A DNA stretch of 8,398 nt from Clostridia bacterium (GTDB lineage Bacteria; Bacillota_A; Clostridia; Christensenellales; Borkfalkiaceae). Shown here piece after piece: positions 5,975-8,398 of this stretch. Location: assembly GCA_017621955.1 (NCBI GenBank), contig JAGASB010000128.1, positions 1-8,398 of the forward strand. Reading direction: 5' to 3'. The notes under the pieces were generated by a model. It saw nothing but the letters and a program-made list of their open reading frames with translations, had not been told where the DNA came from and did not search any database. How positions within the stretch are numbered: position 1 is the first letter of the stretch; every line of letters begins with the position of its first letter. The position numbers were made by a program, and so were the translations under genes.

Positions 5975-6292
5975 ATGTACGATAAAGTTTGTAAAAACTG
6001 TGGCACTTTGCTATCCGAATTTTACAATACGGGTATGCTTGGGTGCGAATACTGTTATAAGGCGTTTGAAAAAGAAGTTCTTATTGCTTTGAAAAAAATT
6101 CAAGGCAGAACTTTTCACACGGGCAAAACCCAAAAACTTTCGGGGCTTGACAGAGAACTTATAAACGAATATAACCGTTTAATCAAGGAAAAGGAACTTG
6201 CGACGCTTGACGGCAGATTTTCTGATATAAGGGAACTTGCCGAACAAATTTTAGAACTTTCCGAAGAACTTAAAGCAAGGGGGCTACTATAA
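5975..6292 (+). CDS. mcsA: Short McsA: activator of protein-arginine kinase, one zinc module plus UVR-like region
   Basis: McsA is the zinc-binding cofactor of the arginine kinase McsB. This protein has 105 residues, against about 150-180 usually. Cys6 and Cys9, then Cys24 and Cys27, form one two-CxxC zinc module; its spacing and context (LLSEFYNTGMLGCEYCYKAF, then RTFHTGKTQK) match the second zinc module of full-length McsA. The first module is absent. Residues about 62-100 form a charged helical region resembling the UVR motif, but degenerate in the usual AA-LRD part (GRFSDIRELAEQI). The start is ATG 5975, 6 bases after the galU stop. I see no Shine-Dalgarno sequence at sensible spacing, so translation is probably coupled to galU. 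The end overlaps mcsB (TAATG). ctsR, normally directly upstream, is missing. Identity rests on the second-module match and the mcsB-clpC context. Confidence 0.85.
   Translation: MYDKVCKNCGTLLSEFYNTGMLGCEYCYKAFEKEVLIALKKIQGRTFHTGKTQKLSGLDRELINEYNRLIKEKELATLDGRFSDIRELAEQILELSEELKARGLL
6277..6283 (+). promoter_or_regulatory. Ribosome binding site of mcsB
   Basis: AAGGGGG inside the end of mcsA, 8 bases before ATG 6292. The start shares its A with the mcsA stop (TAATG), indicating translational coupling. Confidence 0.75.
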
Positions 6293-7305
6293 TGCAAGCG
6301 ATAAACACTGACCTTTATCAAGGCAATATAATAATGTCACGCATACGCCTTGCAAGAAATTTAAGCGGATATCCTTTTAGAGTAAGCGATGCGTCAGTCG
6401 GCAAAGAAATAGTAAAAAAAGTCAACCGTGCGCTAGTTCGTTCAGACACTTTTAATTTGTATTTTATGTCAAATTTAAGTGAAATCAAACTTGAAGCGAT
6501 GAAAGAGCGCCACTTAATAAGCAGTAACCTTATAGAAAACGTAAGTTGTGGTGCGGCGCTTATAAATCAAGACGAAACCGTTTCTATTATGGTCAACGAA
6601 GAAGACCACGTTAGAGAACAGTGTTTTATGAAAGGCTTGCGCTTAGCAGAAGCCTATCAAAAACTTGATAAAATCGATGACGACCTTTCAAAAAATTTAG
6701 ATATAGCGTTTGACAAAAACTTAGGATATTTAACGGCTTGCCCGACCAACTTAGGCACGGGAATGCGTGCGTCGGTAATGATGTTTTTGCCTGCGCTTTC
6801 AACAAGCGGAAAGATATCCGCACTCATAAAAGAAACGCAAAAGTTAGGGCTTACGGTAAGGGGGCTTTACGGTGAAGGAAGCGATGCCGAAGGGTACATT
6901 TACCAAATAAGCAACGAAGTAACGCTTGGCGTTTCGGAACAAGAAATCATAAAAGAAGTAGAGCAGACCGTGCTTGAAATTTGCCAAGCCGAACGTGACG
7001 CAACCGAAAGGCTTTACGTTAAGAATGAACTTGCCACTATGGATAGGGCAAGAAAATCTTACGGCGTGCTAACCAACGCTTTAATGCTTGGTTACGGTGA
7101 ATTTTTAACGCATATTGCAAACGTTAAACTCGGCGCAATGCTCGGTTTAATCAGCATATCCGATTTATCGGCTATCGACGACCTTATTATAAGAGTTCGC
7201 CCAGCCAACGTTTGCGAACAGTATGGTAAAAAACTTTCAGCACTAAACCGTGATTTGTTCCGTGCTGAAATAGTAGCAAATAAACTATCAAAAATAAAGG
7301 AGTAA
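6292..7305 (+). CDS. mcsB: Protein-arginine kinase McsB
   Basis: Phosphorylates arginine side chains with ATP, marking aberrant proteins for ClpC-ClpP; related to phosphagen (creatine/arginine) kinases. The ATP-site motif SRIRLARN is at residues 16-23, followed by the acidic substrate-arginine site VNEEDHVREQC at 101-111, active-site Cys150 in ACPTNLGTGMRAS, the GLYGEGSDAEGYIYQISN loop at 191-208 and RVRPA at 301-305. The C-terminal RDLFRA at 320-325 keeps the RDxxRA pattern that forms the phospho-arginine docking pocket used for McsB activation and for feeding ClpC. Length is 337 residues, somewhat below the usual 350-360, mainly because the N-terminus before SRIRLARN is short. All recognisable active-site residues are retained, so an active kinase is expected. 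It overlaps mcsA by one base and is followed after 3 bases by clpC. Confidence 0.95.
   Translation: MQAINTDLYQGNIIMSRIRLARNLSGYPFRVSDASVGKEIVKKVNRALVRSDTFNLYFMSNLSEIKLEAMKERHLISSNLIENVSCGAALINQDETVSIMVNEEDHVREQCFMKGLRLAEAYQKLDKIDDDLSKNLDIAFDKNLGYLTACPTNLGTGMRASVMMFLPALSTSGKISALIKETQKLGLTVRGLYGEGSDAEGYIYQISNEVTLGVSEQEIIKEVEQTVLEICQAERDATERLYVKNELATMDRARKSYGVLTNALMLGYGEFLTHIANVKLGAMLGLISISDLSAIDDLIIRVRPANVCEQYGKKLSALNRDLFRAEIVANKLSKIKE
7296..7302 (+). promoter_or_regulatory. Ribosome binding site of clpC
   Basis: AAAGGAG ends 6 bases before ATG 7309 and overlaps the end of mcsB. It fixes the clpC start. Confidence 0.8.
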
Positions 7306-7308
7306 AAA

Positions 7309-8398
7309 ATGTATTACGACGCATTTTCACGCAACGTGAACGAAGTTATAGAAATCTCAACTGCGCTTAGTCGTCGTTTTGGGTGCAGTTATATAGGAAG
7401 CGAACATATTTTATACGGTCTTATAAACGTTTCTGACGGTAGGGCGGCGGCAATATTAAAAGAAGCAGGTGTTGACAGTGAAAGGTATCTTTATTATTTT
7501 CAACGCACCATTGATAAAAGTTTAATTATCCCAGGCAATATGTTTACAGCACGCACCAAGCGTTTATTTGAAACTGCGGTTGAAATTTCGTTGAAGGCAC
7601 ACGCAGGGTTTGTTGGCACCGAACATCTTTTGCTTGCCGTATTGTTAGATTCGGACAGCGTTGCTGTGGCAATACTTCGTGCGCTCAAAGTAAACGTCGA
7701 CAAAATGGCTGACGAAATTTACTTTTCACTTATGGGTGTTCCCGACGACTACGTTGACGTAGAAGATGAAGACGATAATCAGTTTGTCGGTGCAATTAAG
7801 AACGCCAACGCAAACGTGCGTGGTCAAAAATACGCAAAGGATAAACCGTCGCAGGACGAAGACTTGGGCGAACTTTCAAAGTTTGGCATAAACTTAAATA
7901 AACAAGCAAGGGACGGTAAACTTGACCCCGTTATCGGTAGGAAAGTAGAAATTGATAGGGTTATACAAATCCTTTCAAGGCGAACCAAAAACAACCCCGT
8001 TTTAATAGGTGAACCGGGCGTAGGTAAAAGTGCGGTGGTTGAAGGGCTTGCTCAGGCAATAGTCAAGGGCAACGTTCCCGAACTTTTGGCAGATAAAATA
8101 GTATTTTCATTAGATATTGCGGGTATGCTTGCAGGCGCAAGATATCGTGGCGACTTTGAAGAAAGACTTAAAAAAGCCATAGATACAGTAAAGCAAAACG
8201 GCAATATAATATTGTTTATAGATGAAATTCACAACATAGTCGGTGCAGGAAGCACAGGTGAAGGTAATATGGACGCAGCGAACATATTAAAGCCTATGCT
8301 ATCACGCGGTGAACTTCAAACGATAGGTGCAACAACTATTGATGAATATAGAAAATATATAGAAAAGGATGCAGCGTTAGAACGCCGTTTCCAACCTA
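7309..8398 (+). CDS. clpC: AAA+ unfoldase ClpC, N-terminal part (3' end outside the window)
   Basis: ATP-driven unfoldase that feeds substrates, including arginine-phosphorylated ones, to the ClpP protease. 363 residues are visible of an expected 800 or so. The N-domain (about 1-142) has the two Clp-N repeats, each with its phospho-arginine-site Glu: Glu32 in IGSEHILYG and Glu105 in VGTEHLLLA, matching Glu32 and Glu106 of Bacillus ClpC. A strongly acidic linker (about 145-190) follows. The first AAA+ domain shows Walker A GEPGVGKS at 234-241, pore loop [11 protein letters not shown] at 277-287, Walker B ILFIDE at 301-306, sensor region TIGATT at 338-343 and the arginine-finger segment ALERRFQP at 356-363, where the window ends. 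Position right after mcsB favours ClpC over ClpE or ClpB. ATG 7309 has a perfect AAAGGAG 6 bases upstream. No CtsR operator or CIRCE element lies ahead of it. Confidence 0.94.
   Translation, partial: MYYDAFSRNVNEVIEISTALSRRFGCSYIGSEHILYGLINVSDGRAAAILKEAGVDSERYLYYFQRTIDKSLIIPGNMFTARTKRLFETAVEISLKAHAGFVGTEHLLLAVLLDSDSVAVAILRALKVNVDKMADEIYFSLMGVPDDYVDVEDEDDNQFVGAIKNANANVRGQKYAKDKPSQDEDLGELSKFGINLNKQARDGKLDPVIGRKVEIDRVIQILSRRTKNNPVLIGEPGVGKSAVVEGLAQAIVKGNVPELLADKIVFSLDIAGMLAGARYRGDFEERLKKAIDTVKQNGNIILFIDEIHNIVGAGSTGEGNMDAANILKPMLSRGELQTIGATTIDEYRKYIEKDAALERRFQP

Noticed and set aside
5966..5975. GalU-McsA fusion by readthrough, since both genes are in the same frame with only TAA and two codons between
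   Set aside because: TAA is the most efficient stop, there is no readthrough context, and the proteins have no functional reason to be fused. Same frame has a one in three chance.
7472..7500. TTGACA and TATTTT with a 17-base spacer, resembling a sigma-A promoter
   Set aside because: It lies inside the clpC N-domain with no gene starting downstream, and the -10 box matches only 4 of 6. Chance hits of this quality are expected in AT-rich coding DNA.

Overview
The window is an unbroken run of plus-strand housekeeping genes from a low-GC, Gram-positive-type bacterium, most likely an uncultured member of the Clostridia (Bacillota). The grounds are the mcsA-mcsB-clpC arginine-phosphorylation set, the tsaC(sua5)-ywlE-rpiB order also familiar from Firmicutes, strong AGGAG-type ribosome sites, and about 40% GC by partial hand count. 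I cannot name a genus. All gaps between genes are under 20 bases, and I see no RNA gene, CRISPR array, insertion sequence, prophage, convincing internal promoter or terminator.

Layout: (1) 1-1641, the 3' part of an oligoendopeptidase F gene that enters from the left. (2) 1657-3179, the replicative helicase gene dnaB, which is split. The N-terminal domain ends at a TAG after a run of five A, and the ATPase domain continues in the -1 frame. (3) 3181-4170 tsaC/sua5 (t6A tRNA modification), 4167-4619 ywlE (protein-arginine phosphatase), 4621-5073 rpiB (ribose-5-phosphate isomerase B), 5093-5968 galU-like sugar nucleotidyltransferase. (4) 5975-6292 a short mcsA, 6292-7305 mcsB (protein-arginine kinase), and 7309 to the right edge, the first 363 residues of clpC (AAA+ unfoldase).

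The connecting theme of the right half is phospho-arginine signalling. McsB writes the mark, McsA is its cofactor, YwlE erases it, and the ClpC N-domain reads it and delivers marked proteins to ClpP. All four are collinear here. The usual first gene of the mcs operon, the repressor gene ctsR, is absent from its normal place, and McsA lacks its first zinc module. Both losses lie exactly at the galU/mcsA junction.

The left half is notable for dnaB. Besides the frame break, its central ATPase segment (about 2101-2760) has lower GC and different codon habits from its own ends and from its neighbours. This suggests a recombinant patch whose left edge coincides with the frame break. The helicase also ends in an acidic, proline-rich tail with a terminal Phe that resembles the tip of SSB. 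I found no clearly new system. The best leads are the compact CtsR-less arginine-phosphorylation locus and the mosaic, frame-broken dnaB.
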